A DNA stretch of 64,000 nt from NCBI GenBank assembly GCA_965242595.1, contig OZ251464.1, positions 2,542,001 through 2,606,000 on the forward strand, written 5' to 3'. Below the pieces are notes generated by a model. It ran no database searches. It was not told the DNA's origin and worked only from the letters and a program-made list of their open reading frames with translations. Source of the stretch: SP197 sp965242595 (lineage in GTDB: Bacteria; Pseudomonadota; Alphaproteobacteria; SP197). How positions within the stretch are numbered: the first letter of the stretch is position 1; each line of letters starts with the position of its first letter. Below, one piece after another: positions 1 through 10,633 of this stretch. The translations under genes were made by a program, and so were the position numbers.

Positions 1-1121
1 GTGGCGGCCTCGTCGTCGGGCAGGTTCCAGTCGAACTCGCGGTTCAGGTCGCGCAGCGTGGCCGCGCCTTCCACCACCACGGTGCCGTCTTCGGCCACCG
101 CCGTTTCGCTGGCCGCCACGTCGTGTTCGTCCTCGATCTCGCCGACGATCTCTTCCAGGATGTCCTCCAGCGTGACCACGCCCATCAGCGTGCCGTATTC
201 GTCCACCACCAGGGCGAAATGGGCGTGGCGCTCGCGGAAGGCGGTCAGCTGTTCCGACAGCGCCGTGGTGTCGGGCACGAACCAGGGCTCGCCGGCCACC
301 GCCGCGATGTCCAGGTCTGCGCTGCGCCCGCCCGCACGGTGCAGCGCCCGCAGCAGATCCTTGACATGCAGCACGCCCACCACATTGTCCGGATCGCCCC
401 GCCACAGCGGCAGCCGGGTATGCGGGCTTTTCAGCGCCGCCTCGACGATGGCGGCGGGCGCCTCGTCGATGTTCAGCGTCGCCATCTGGCGGCGATGGGT
501 CATGACCTCGCCCACCTGCACCTGCGACAGGTCCAGCACCCCGTCCAGCATGGCGTGGCGGTCTTTCACCAGCCCGCCTTCCAGCTTGAAGAGGGCGAGG
601 GTGCCGCGGATCTCCTCGTCGGACGGCTTCAGATCGTCCCGCCCGCCGGCCCCGAGCAGGCGCAGCACCAGCGCCACCAGCCCCTGCAGCGCGAAGGTGA
701 GAGGGCGCGCGAACCACACCACGCCCTTCATGGCCGGGGCGACGGCCAGCGCCATGCGCTCGGCGTGGCGGATGGCATAGGTCTTGGGCAGCACCTCGGC
801 GAAGATGACGATCAGCACCGTCATGGCGGTGGTGGCATAGACGACGCCGGCCTCGCCCACCAGTTCGATGAAGACATAGGTGGCCATGGAGGCGGCGGCG
901 ATGTTGAACAGGTTGTTGCCGACCAGGATGGCCCCGATCAGGCGCTCGCGATCCGCCAGCAGCTGCCTGGCCTGCACGGCGCGGCGGTCGCCGGACCGCT
1001 CCAGGGCGTGGAGGCGGGAGCGGTTGGCAGCCGTCAGCGCCGTCTCCGACCCGGAAAAGAGGGCGGAAAGCACGATGAAGGCGAAAATCAGCACGACGAA
1101 GAGTTCCAGCACAGCGACCAT
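1..1121 (-). CDS. HlyC/CorC family CNNM-CBS transporter-like protein (partial, 3' end beyond left edge)
   Basis: The reading frame starts with ATG at 1121 and runs off the left edge. The N-terminus is a hydrophobic segment followed by the CNNM signature FSGSETALTA, then more membrane segments ending in FAEVLPKTYA. A CBS pair follows, with VVDEYGTLMGVVTLEDILEE in the second CBS domain, and then the beginning of the C-terminal CorC_HlyC domain. Family members are membrane proteins linked to divalent cation (Mg/Co) homeostasis; the old name hemolysin is not a functional statement. It lies 39 bp downstream of aroB on the same strand, a neighbourhood common in Alphaproteobacteria, so co-transcription with aroK-aroB is likely. 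Identity is firm; the exact transported ion is not visible. Confidence 0.9.
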   Translation of the reverse strand, partial: MVAVLELFVVLIFAFIVLSALFSGSETALTAANRSRLHALERSGDRRAVQARQLLADRERLIGAILVGNNLFNIAAASMATYVFIELVGEAGVVYATTAMTVLIVIFAEVLPKTYAIRHAERMALAVAPAMKGVVWFARPLTFALQGLVALVLRLLGAGGRDDLKPSDEEIRGTLALFKLEGGLVKDRHAMLDGVLDLSQVQVGEVMTHRRQMATLNIDEAPAAIVEAALKSPHTRLPLWRGDPDNVVGVLHVKDLLRALHRAGGRSADLDIAAVAGEPWFVPDTTALSEQLTAFRERHAHFALVVDEYGTLMGVVTLEDILEEIVGEIEDEHDVAASETAVAEDGTVVVEGAATLRDLNREFDWNLPDDEAA

Positions 1122-1160
1122 GGCAGTCCTTGTCCGTGATGTTGCAGGGGAGCGGCGCCG

Positions 1161-2291
1161 TCACGCCGCGGCGGGGGGATGGGTCAGCATATGCGCCAGC
1201 CAGGCCCGCAGCCTGTCGGGCGCCACCTGGCGCGTCAGAAAGGCATCGCCGATGGCCCGTGGCAGCACCAGGGCGATGCGCCCATCCACCACCTTCTTGT
1301 CCCTGGCCATATGGGCCAGCAGCAGGTCGGCATCGGGGGTGGGCAGGGCGAGGCCGGCCGGGTGGATGGGGAGCCCCATGGCGGCCAGATGGGCCGTGGC
1401 CCGCCTGGCGTCGCCTGCGGGGCACAGCCCCAGATGGGCCGCCAGCGCAAAGGCCATGGCCATGCCGGTCGCCACCGCCTCGCCGTGCAGCAGGCCGGGG
1501 CCGAAGCCAGCGGCGGCCTCCAGCGCATGGCCGAAGGTGTGCCCCAGATTCAGCAGGGCGCGGCGGCCCGCCTCGCGCTCGTCGGCCGCCACGATCGCCG
1601 CCTTGGCGGCGCAGCTTTTCAGCACCGCCCGGCGCCGTTCCGGCCCGGCGGCGGCCACCACCTGCGGCCCGTGGGCCTCCAGCCAGGCGAAGAAGGCGGC
1701 ATCGCCCAGCAGGGCGTATTTGACGATTTCGGCATAGCCCGCCAGCAGCTGGCGGCGCGGCAGGGTGGCCAGCACGGCGGTATCGGCCAGCACCAGGCGC
1801 GGCTGGTGAAAGACGCCCACCAGGTTCTTGCCGTGGCGCGTGTCGATGCCCGTCTTGCCGCCGACGGAGCTGTCCACCTGGGCCAGCAGGGTGGTGGGCA
1901 GCTGGACGAAGCCGGTGCCGCGATGCAGCACGCCGGCGGCAAAACCGGCCAGATCGCCCACCACGCCACCCCCCAGCGCCGCGATGGTATCGCCGCGCTC
2001 CAGCCCCAGATCGAGCAGGCGCAGGGCCAGCGCCTCGAAACGGCGGAAGCGTTTGGAGCGCTCGCCAGGGGGCAGGATCACGGCGTCGCAGGCGATATCG
2101 GCGGCGGCCAGGGCACCCTTCAGCGTGTCCAGATGGAGGCGGGCGACGCTGCGGTCGCTGACGACGAACAGGCGCCGCCGCGCCAGCAGCGGCGCCAGCA
2201 GCGCCCCGGCCTGGGCCAGCAGCCCGGCGCCCACCACGATGTCATAGCCGCGCGCCCCCAGGGCGACGCTGAGCCTTGCCGGCGCGCTCAC
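1161..2291 (-). CDS. aroB: 3-dehydroquinate synthase
   Basis: Converts DAHP to 3-dehydroquinate, the second step of the shikimate pathway, in the cytoplasm with NAD and a divalent metal. The protein (376 aa) carries the NAD-binding GGGVVGDLAGF motif, the following PTTLLAQVDSSVGGKTGI segment and the metal-ligand motif LNLGHTFGHALE. I chose the GTG at 2291 because the frame upstream of it lies inside aroK; this leaves 7 bp between the aroK stop and the aroB start. The length is normal for the family. Gene order aroK-aroB-CorC on one strand indicates an operon. Confidence 0.95.
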   Translation of the reverse strand: MSAPARLSVALGARGYDIVVGAGLLAQAGALLAPLLARRRLFVVSDRSVARLHLDTLKGALAAADIACDAVILPPGERSKRFRRFEALALRLLDLGLERGDTIAALGGGVVGDLAGFAAGVLHRGTGFVQLPTTLLAQVDSSVGGKTGIDTRHGKNLVGVFHQPRLVLADTAVLATLPRRQLLAGYAEIVKYALLGDAAFFAWLEAHGPQVVAAAGPERRRAVLKSCAAKAAIVAADEREAGRRALLNLGHTFGHALEAAAGFGPGLLHGEAVATGMAMAFALAAHLGLCPAGDARRATAHLAAMGLPIHPAGLALPTPDADLLLAHMARDKKVVDGRIALVLPRAIGDAFLTRQVAPDRLRAWLAHMLTHPPAAA

Positions 2292-2298
2292 GATGCGC

Positions 2299-2841
2299 TC
2301 ATGGCGCCAGATGCCGGCGCAGGGCGGCAACGATGCGGCAGGCCACCGCATCCTGCGGCCCGGCGCCGCTATCGACCGAAATGTCGGCGGTGGCATAAAC
2401 CGGATGGCGTTCGGCCATCAGCCGCGTCATGGTTTCGTGCGGCGCGCCCTGGGCCAGCAGCGGCCTGTCGTTGCACCGCGCCAGGCGGGCCAGCAGCAGC
2501 TCCGGCGCGGCGCGCAGCCAGACGGAAATGGCGCTGGCGGCGATGCGGGCGCGGGTGTGCGGGTCCATGAAGGCGCCGCCGCCGGTTGCCAACACCTTGG
2601 GGCCGCCCCGCAGCAGGCGGGCGATGACGCGGCCTTCGCCCTTGCGAAAGGCGGCCTCGCCGTGGCGGGCGAAAATCTCCGTAATCGGGCACCCGGCGGC
2701 CTTCTCGATCTCGGCGTCGGCATCCACGAAGGGCATGGCGAGGCGCGCCGCCAGCCGCCTGCCGACGCTGGATTTGCCCGCGCCCATCAGCCCCACCAGG
2801 GCGACGCTGCGGTCCAGGCTGGAGATGACATCGTCGTTCAC
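2299..2841 (-). CDS. aroK: shikimate kinase
   Basis: Phosphorylates shikimate at the 3-hydroxyl using ATP. The 180-aa product has the P-loop GLMGAGKSS near residue 17, the DADAEIE magnesium/shikimate region, the GGGAF motif and a lid-region RPLL segment. The frame is open further upstream, but GTG at 2841 gives the usual length; upstream residues have no family resemblance. It lies 7 bp before aroB, so both should be translated from one message. A promoter-like box lies at 2898-2907. Confidence 0.93.
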   Translation of the reverse strand: MNDDVISSLDRSVALVGLMGAGKSSVGRRLAARLAMPFVDADAEIEKAAGCPITEIFARHGEAAFRKGEGRVIARLLRGGPKVLATGGGAFMDPHTRARIAASAISVWLRAAPELLLARLARCNDRPLLAQGAPHETMTRLMAERHPVYATADISVDSGAGPQDAVACRIVAALRRHLAP

Positions 2842-2897
2842 GGGAATCCTGTGCCGGCAGCCGCGCGCGCAGCCATTGCCGCATCCGCGCCACAATG

Positions 2898-2907
2898 CCA
2901 CGATAGC
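2898..2907 (-). promoter_or_regulatory. putative -10 element for aroK-aroB
   Basis: Read on the minus strand the site is GCTATCGTGG, 57 bp before the aroK start. It matches the GCTA(G/T)NNTGG pattern seen before several other genes in this window and resembles the alphaproteobacterial housekeeping -10 consensus GCTANAWC. No clear -35 is visible. The site also falls just before the divergent small gene at 2951. Confidence 0.4.
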
Positions 2908-2950
2908 ACATCCCGCACCCGCCACCGCGTCCACCGAATGGCACGGCCCC

Positions 2951-3091
2951 ATGCGCTTCCTGTTTCGCCTCGTCCTGTTCCTGGCCGTCGCTTCGGTCAT
3001 CGGCGGCGCCGTCTTCCTCGCCAGTTGGGACATCCCGCCTCCGACCCGGCTGGTGGAGATCGTCATCCCCGATGAACGCTTCGCTCCGTAG
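2951..3091 (+). CDS. small single-pass membrane protein of unknown function
   Basis: A 46-residue open frame starts at ATG 2951. It has a basic N-terminus, one hydrophobic helix (about residues 3-24) and a short proline-containing tail ending PDERFAP. The hydrophobic segment and the tail VEIVIPDERF look like a small conserved protein I have seen beside aroK/xerD in related bacteria; I cannot confirm this without a search. It is divergent from aroK and its last 20 bases overlap the start of the exported protein at 3072, so translational coupling is likely. It is too short for many gene callers. Function unknown. Confidence 0.55.
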   Translation: MRFLFRLVLFLAVASVIGGAVFLASWDIPPPTRLVEIVIPDERFAP

Positions 3092-4874
3092 CGCGCTGGC
3101 GGCCCTGGCGCTGGCCAGCCTTCCGGCGGCGGCGCAGACCGAAGATCAGCCCCTGGTCATCGCGCCGCTGGACCGGGATACGCAGGATGCCCGGGACGAG
3201 GACCGCCCGCCGATCGGCGCGCCGCTGGATCGGGACGCACAGGGGACGGCGGATGCGGCCGCGCCGGCCACGGCCGAGCTCGAGATCGAGACCCTGGATG
3301 CCGTCGATATCGCCGCCGTTGGCACGCTGGATGTGCGCTCGGGCGGGCTGGGTTCCGACATGTGGCAGGGCAGCCAGGCGGCGGTGCTGGCCCGGCTGTT
3401 GCCGCGGCTGGCGGGCGATAGCGGCTCGCGGGCGGCCACCCAGCTGGCCCGGCGCCTGCTGCTGACCGCCGCACTGCCGCCACAGGACGAGCTGGACGAG
3501 ACCGGCGCGCCGCGCGATCTGCTGGCCATGCGCATCGATCGCCTGGTGGCGCTGGGCCTTTACGACCAGGTGCCGGCCCTGGTCGAGATCGCCGGCGCGC
3601 GCGCGCTGTCGCCCTTCGCGCACCGCCGCAGGGTGGATGCCCTGCTGCTGGCCGGCGCTCCGGACGCCGCCTGCCAGGCGGTGGCCGCCGCGCTGCGGGA
3701 GGGCGACGACGACGCCCTGGCCCCGGCGCTGATCTTCTGCCAGCGCTTCGCCGGCCAGCATGCGGCGGCCGATCTGGGGCTGGCCGTGCTGCGGGATGCG
3801 GGCCTGGCGGTCGATCCCCGCTTTCTGGCGCTGGACCGGACGCTGGCCGGAGGCGATATCGGCCCGCCTCAGCCGCTCGCCTCGCTGGAAGAGGTGCCGG
3901 CGCTGCTGTTCGCCATGGCGGCCCTGGCGGGCGCGCTGCCGTCCGAGGCGCTGGCGGACGCGCCGGCGCCGCTGCTGAAGGCGGCGGCGGGGTGGGGCGC
4001 GCTGCCGCTGGCCATCCGCCTGGCGGCGGCGGAACGGGCGGTGGCGGCGGGCGTGATGGACGGCAGGGCGCTGGGCGACCTCTACCGCCGGGTGAAAGCG
4101 GGCGGCGGCGATGGGGACGGGCCGGCGGGCCGCGCCCTGCTGTTCCAGGCCGCCCTGCTGGAACGCCAGGCGCAAGCGAAGGCGAAGGCGCTGGCCGCCC
4201 TGCTGCACCACGGCGCGGCGGCGGGCGGGGCCGGCTTTCTGGCGGCGGCGGCGGCGGCGGCGGACGAGATCGCAAGCCTTGTCGCCACGCCCGAGGCGGC
4301 CTCCGAATTGCCGCCCGAATTATCCTGGTTCGCCGGCGATGCCTTGCTGGCGCTGCTGGCCGCCGGCCAGTCCGAAGCGGCCCGGCCCTGGTGGCCGCTG
4401 CAACAGCGCCGCCAGGCGGGCGAGGCCACCGCCACCCTGTGGCCGCTCTGCCGCCTGGCCTGGGGAGATGCGCCCGGCGACGATGGCGAGGCCATGCGCC
4501 GCTGGTGGGCTTCCGGCCAGCGCAGCCCCCGCCAGACGGCGCTCTATCTGGCGCTGCTGGCGGCGTTCGACGATGGCGCCGGCGCGCCGCTGATAACCGA
4601 TCTGCTGGCGCTGCCCGATGCCTTCGAGACCGATGCCTTCGACATGGCGGCCCCGGCGGCCGATGTCGCTGTGCTGCTGGCCCTGGAGCTGGCGGCCAGG
4701 GCGGGGCGGAGGGGGGAGACGGTGCTGCTGGCGCTGCTGGCCCTGGGCGATGGCGGGCCGGGCCGGGCGCCGCCGGCCACGCTGCGTGCCGTTGCCACCG
4801 CGCTGGCCGCCACCGGGCTGGAGCGCGAGGCGCGGGCCATCGCCACCGAGGCCGCCTTCGCCGCCGGGCCATGA
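3072..4874 (+). CDS. exported alpha-helical protein of unknown function, upstream of xerD
   Basis: The 600-aa product begins with a signal peptide (basic start, hydrophobic ALAALALASLPAAA, cleavage near AQT). A short region after it contains two imperfect copies of a P-L-D-R-D-x-Q segment (around residues 35 and 53). The rest is an alanine- and leucine-rich series of helices resembling TPR-like solenoids, with no catalytic motif that I recognise. It starts inside the small gene at 2951 and its stop overlaps the xerD start (ATGA at 4871-4874), so it is part of a three-gene unit. A periplasmic or envelope role is plausible from the signal peptide only. Confidence 0.75.
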   Translation: MNASLRSALAALALASLPAAAQTEDQPLVIAPLDRDTQDARDEDRPPIGAPLDRDAQGTADAAAPATAELEIETLDAVDIAAVGTLDVRSGGLGSDMWQGSQAAVLARLLPRLAGDSGSRAATQLARRLLLTAALPPQDELDETGAPRDLLAMRIDRLVALGLYDQVPALVEIAGARALSPFAHRRRVDALLLAGAPDAACQAVAAALREGDDDALAPALIFCQRFAGQHAAADLGLAVLRDAGLAVDPRFLALDRTLAGGDIGPPQPLASLEEVPALLFAMAALAGALPSEALADAPAPLLKAAAGWGALPLAIRLAAAERAVAAGVMDGRALGDLYRRVKAGGGDGDGPAGRALLFQAALLERQAQAKAKALAALLHHGAAAGGAGFLAAAAAAADEIASLVATPEAASELPPELSWFAGDALLALLAAGQSEAARPWWPLQQRRQAGEATATLWPLCRLAWGDAPGDDGEAMRRWWASGQRSPRQTALYLALLAAFDDGAGAPLITDLLALPDAFETDAFDMAAPAADVAVLLALELAARAGRRGETVLLALLALGDGGPGRAPPATLRAVATALAATGLEREARAIATEAAFAAGP

Positions 4875-5737
4875 CCGGGGTGGAAGGCTTCTTCGAGATG
4901 CTGGCGGCCGAGCGCGGCGTGGCCGCCAACACGCTGGCCGCCTATCGCCGCGACCTGGCCCATCTGGCGGCCTTCCTGGCAGGCCGCCCCCTGGCGGCCG
5001 CCGACAGCGACGATCTGCGCGCCTATCTGGCAGCGCTGCAGCAGGCGGGAGCCGGCAGGGCCACCACCGCCAGGCGGCTTTCCACCATGCGCCAGTTCTT
5101 CCGCTTTCTCGCCGCCGAAGGCCAGCGCGGCGACGATCCCAGCGCGGTGCTGGAATCGCCCCGCGCCGCCCGCCGCCTGCCCAAGGTGCTCTCCGAAGGC
5201 GAGGTGCAGGCGCTGCTGGCCTGCGCCCGGGCCGGACGCGGGGCGGAAGGCCTGCGGCGGGCGGCGCTGGTGGAGCTGCTCTATGCCAGCGGCCTGCGCG
5301 TCTCCGAACTGGTGGGCCTGCCGCGCCGCGCCTTCGATTACGAAAAACCCTTTCTGGTGGTGCGCGGCAAGGGCGGGCGCGAACGGCTGGTGCCGGTGGG
5401 CGAGGCGGCGGCCAGCGCCCTGAAGGCCTGGCTGGCGGCTCTGGAGCGGCCTTCGCCCTGGCTGTTTCCCTCGCGCTCCGCTGGCGGCCATCTCACCCGC
5501 CAGGCGGTGGCGAAGATGCTGAAACAGCTGGCGGGCGAGGCCGGCATTTCGCCCCGCCGGGTCTCGCCCCATGTGCTGCGCCACGCCTTCGCCAGCCATC
5601 TGCTGGCCCATGGCGCCGATCTGCGCTCGGTCCAGAAGATGCTGGGCCATGCCGACATCTCCACCACCCAGATCTACACCCATGTGCTGGAGGAGCGGCT
5701 GAAGGCGGCCGTCTTCACCCATCACCCGCTCGCTTGA
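4871..5737 (+). CDS. xerD: site-specific tyrosine recombinase XerD
   Basis: Resolves chromosome dimers at dif together with XerC. The 288-aa protein has an N-terminal SAM-like core-binding domain (about 1-85) and a C-terminal catalytic domain. The full catalytic set is visible: Arg143 in GLRVSEL, Lys167 in GKGGRER, His234 and Arg237 in HVLRH, His260 in LGHADIS and Tyr269 in TQIYTHV. The ATG at 4871 overlaps the stop of the preceding gene by 4 bp. It is a host recombinase, not a sign of an integrated element: there is no att site or phage gene around it. XerC would give a very similar picture, but XerD-type length and features fit better. Confidence 0.92.
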   Translation: MTGVEGFFEMLAAERGVAANTLAAYRRDLAHLAAFLAGRPLAAADSDDLRAYLAALQQAGAGRATTARRLSTMRQFFRFLAAEGQRGDDPSAVLESPRAARRLPKVLSEGEVQALLACARAGRGAEGLRRAALVELLYASGLRVSELVGLPRRAFDYEKPFLVVRGKGGRERLVPVGEAAASALKAWLAALERPSPWLFPSRSAGGHLTRQAVAKMLKQLAGEAGISPRRVSPHVLRHAFASHLLAHGADLRSVQKMLGHADISTTQIYTHVLEERLKAAVFTHHPLA

Positions 5738-5815
5738 CAGCCGCGGCGCGGACATGGACGGTGGCGCCCCCCGGACGCCAGCCCTGCCCGCCAGGGACGG
5801 CCACAGGAGCAGACC

Positions 5816-5843
5816 ATGAGCTTCACCCCATGAGCTTCACAAT
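5816..5843 (+). repeat. 14-bp tandem duplication covering the malyl-CoA lyase start
   Basis: Two adjacent 14-bp units, ATGAGCTTCACCCC (5816-5829) and ATGAGCTTCACAAT (5830-5843), share their first 11 bases. The first ATG has the better placed AGGAG (about 5804-5808), but its frame encodes only M-S-F-T-P before a TGA that overlaps the second ATG. The second ATG opens the real gene. Confidence 0.85.
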
Positions 5844-6810
5844 CGTCGAACCCGCGCCCGCCAGGCTGAACCGCAGCGAGCTCGCCGTCCCCGGCAGCCG
5901 CCCGGAGCTGTTCGAGAAGGCGGCCAGGGGCGCTGCCGATGTGGTTTTCCTGGATCTGGAAGATGCGGTCGCGCCCGACGACAAGCCCCAGGCGCGGCGC
6001 AACGTCATCGCCGCCATCGACGACATCGACTGGGGGGGAAAGACGCTCTCCGTGCGCATCAACAGCCTCGATACCCACTACATGTATCGGGATGTGGTCG
6101 ATGTGATCGAGCGCACGCACGGGCGGCTGGACCTGATCATGATCCCCAAGGTGGGAACGGCGGCCGATGTCTATGCCGTCGATATGCTGGTCACCCAGGT
6201 CGAAGACGCCATCGGGCGCAAAAAGCGGCTGGGCTTCGAGCTGATCGTGGAAACGGCCCTGGGCATGGCCCATGTCGAGGCCCTGGCAAGCGCCAGCCGC
6301 CGCAACGAAAGCCTGCATTTCGGCGTCGCCGACTATGCCGCCTCGACCCGGGCGCGCACCACGAAGATCGGCGGCCCCAATCCGCTCTACGGGGTTTTGA
6401 CCGATGACGAAGACGGCGCCGGGCGGGCCTATCACTGGGGCGACATGTGGCATTTCGCCATCTCGCGCATGGTGGTGGCGGCCCGGGCCGCCGGCCTGCG
6501 CCCGGTGGACGGCCCGTTCGGCGATTTCCGCGATGGCGACGGCTACCGCGCCCAGGCCAACCGCGCCGCCGCCCTGGGCTGCGAGGGCAAATGGGCCATC
6601 CACCCCAGCCAGATCGCCCTGGCCAACCAGGTGATGAGCCCCTCCGACAAGGAGGTGGACCAGGCCCGGCGCATCCTGGAGGCCATGGCCCAGGCGCAGC
6701 AGGAGGGCCAGGGCGCGGTATCGCTGGACGGGCGGCTGATCGACATCGCCTCGATCAAGCAGGCCCAGGCGATGGTGGAGAAGGCCGACCGCATCGCCGC
6801 CGTGGGCTGA
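5830..6810 (+). CDS. mcl1: L-malyl-CoA / beta-methylmalyl-CoA lyase (CitE-like family)
   Basis: Reversibly cleaves malyl-CoA to acetyl-CoA and glyoxylate, and beta-methylmalyl-CoA to propionyl-CoA and glyoxylate. It serves the ethylmalonyl-CoA pathway or related C2 assimilation. The 326-aa protein shows the family signatures RSELAVPGSRPELFEKAA, FLDLEDAVAPDDK, the catalytic-region RINSLDTHYMYRD and LIMIPKVGTAADVYAVD, and the C-terminal KWAIHPSQI. The start is the second of two tandemly duplicated ATGs; a five-codon leader frame overlaps it. It is followed 31 bp later by accA. Malyl-CoA thioesterase (Mcl2) is a related alternative, but the N-terminal half reads as true Mcl1. Activity is inferred from the family. 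Confidence 0.88.
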   Translation: MSFTIVEPAPARLNRSELAVPGSRPELFEKAARGAADVVFLDLEDAVAPDDKPQARRNVIAAIDDIDWGGKTLSVRINSLDTHYMYRDVVDVIERTHGRLDLIMIPKVGTAADVYAVDMLVTQVEDAIGRKKRLGFELIVETALGMAHVEALASASRRNESLHFGVADYAASTRARTTKIGGPNPLYGVLTDDEDGAGRAYHWGDMWHFAISRMVVAARAAGLRPVDGPFGDFRDGDGYRAQANRAAALGCEGKWAIHPSQIALANQVMSPSDKEVDQARRILEAMAQAQQEGQGAVSLDGRLIDIASIKQAQAMVEKADRIAAVG

Positions 6811-6841
6811 CACGCCCCGGGGCAGCGCGGGGCGCTCTGCC

Positions 6842-7792
6842 ATGCACTACCTGGATTTCGAACGCCCGATCGCCGAACTCGAAAGCAAGATCGCAGAGCT
6901 GCGACGGCTTTCCGACGGCGACGGCATCAACATCGTCGAAGAGGTGGCCCGGCTGGAGCACAAGCTGGGCCGGCTGATGGCGCAGACCTACGGCAAGCTC
7001 ACGCCCTGGCAGAAAACCCAGCTCGCCCGCCATCCCGGCAGGCCCCACAGCAGCCACTATATCGCGCGCCTGGTGGACGATTTCGTGCCCCTGGCGGGCG
7101 ATCGCCTCTATGGCGAAGACCGGGCGCTGCTGGCCGGCCTGGGCAGCTTCCGGGGCCGGTCGGTGCTGATCATGGGCCACGAGAAGGGCAGCGACACCGA
7201 CGACCGCCTCGCCCATAATTTCGGCATGGCGCGGCCGGAAGGCTACCGCAAGGCCGCCCGCCTGATGCGCCTGGCGGGCCGTTTCGGCCTGCCGGTGGTC
7301 TCGCTGGTGGACACGCCGGGCGCCTGGCCCGGCATCGGCGCCGAAGAGCGCGGCCAGGCCGAGGCCATCGCGCGGGCCATCGAAACCTGCCTGGGCCTGG
7401 AAGTGCCCATGATTTCGGTGGTGATCGGCGAGGGCGGCTCCGGCGGGGCCATCGCCATCGCCGTGGCCAACCGCGTGCTGATGCTGGAGCACGCGGTCTA
7501 TTCGGTCATCTCGCCGGAAGGCTGCGCCTCGATCCTGTGGCGCAGCGGCGACGAGGCCGAGGCGGCGGCCGACGCCATGAAGCTGACCGCAGGCGACCTC
7601 GCCGCCCAGGGCGTCATCGACCGGGTGGTGGCCGAACCGCTGGGCGGTGCCCATCGCGATCCGGCCAAGGCCATCGCCACGGTCGGCACCGCCATCGCCG
7701 AAGCCCTGGGCGAGCTCGAAGGGCGCCCGGGCGCCGCCCTGGCCGCCGCCCGGCGCGAAAAGTTCATGGCCATAGGCCGCCCCCGTTCCTGA
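6842..7792 (+). CDS. accA: acetyl-CoA carboxylase carboxyltransferase subunit alpha
   Basis: Forms the carboxyltransferase with AccD and transfers CO2 from biotin-BCCP to acetyl-CoA, the first committed step of fatty acid synthesis. The 316-aa product has the typical coiled N-terminus (FERPIAELESKIAELRRLS), then a crotonase-fold core with FGMARPEGYRKAARLM, DTPGAWPGIGAEERGQ, GEGGSGGAIAI and the SVISPEGCASILW region. Length is normal. It lies 31 bp after malyl-CoA lyase on the same strand. Its stop is only 7 bp from the convergent secA stop, with no obvious terminator between them. Confidence 0.96.
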   Translation: MHYLDFERPIAELESKIAELRRLSDGDGINIVEEVARLEHKLGRLMAQTYGKLTPWQKTQLARHPGRPHSSHYIARLVDDFVPLAGDRLYGEDRALLAGLGSFRGRSVLIMGHEKGSDTDDRLAHNFGMARPEGYRKAARLMRLAGRFGLPVVSLVDTPGAWPGIGAEERGQAEAIARAIETCLGLEVPMISVVIGEGGSGGAIAIAVANRVLMLEHAVYSVISPEGCASILWRSGDEAEAAADAMKLTAGDLAAQGVIDRVVAEPLGGAHRDPAKAIATVGTAIAEALGELEGRPGAALAAARREKFMAIGRPRS

Positions 7793-7799
7793 AGCAGCC

Positions 7800-10532
<2,733 letters not shown>

Positions 10533-10633
10533 CGCAGAACCATCCGTGCAGAACCCGCGCCCATGGGGGCGGCGCTTATCCGGCAGAGATAGGGGCCGGA
10601 TGCGGGGCTGTCAACGACGCGCCCCCTGGCCGC

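Noticed and set aside
1..1121. Hemolysin function for the first gene
   Set aside because: The HlyC/CorC label is historical; the sequence is a CNNM-CBS membrane protein, not a toxin.
4871..5737. Phage or island integrase
   Set aside because: Length, domain order and context are those of the host XerD; no att site, phage gene or composition shift lies nearby.
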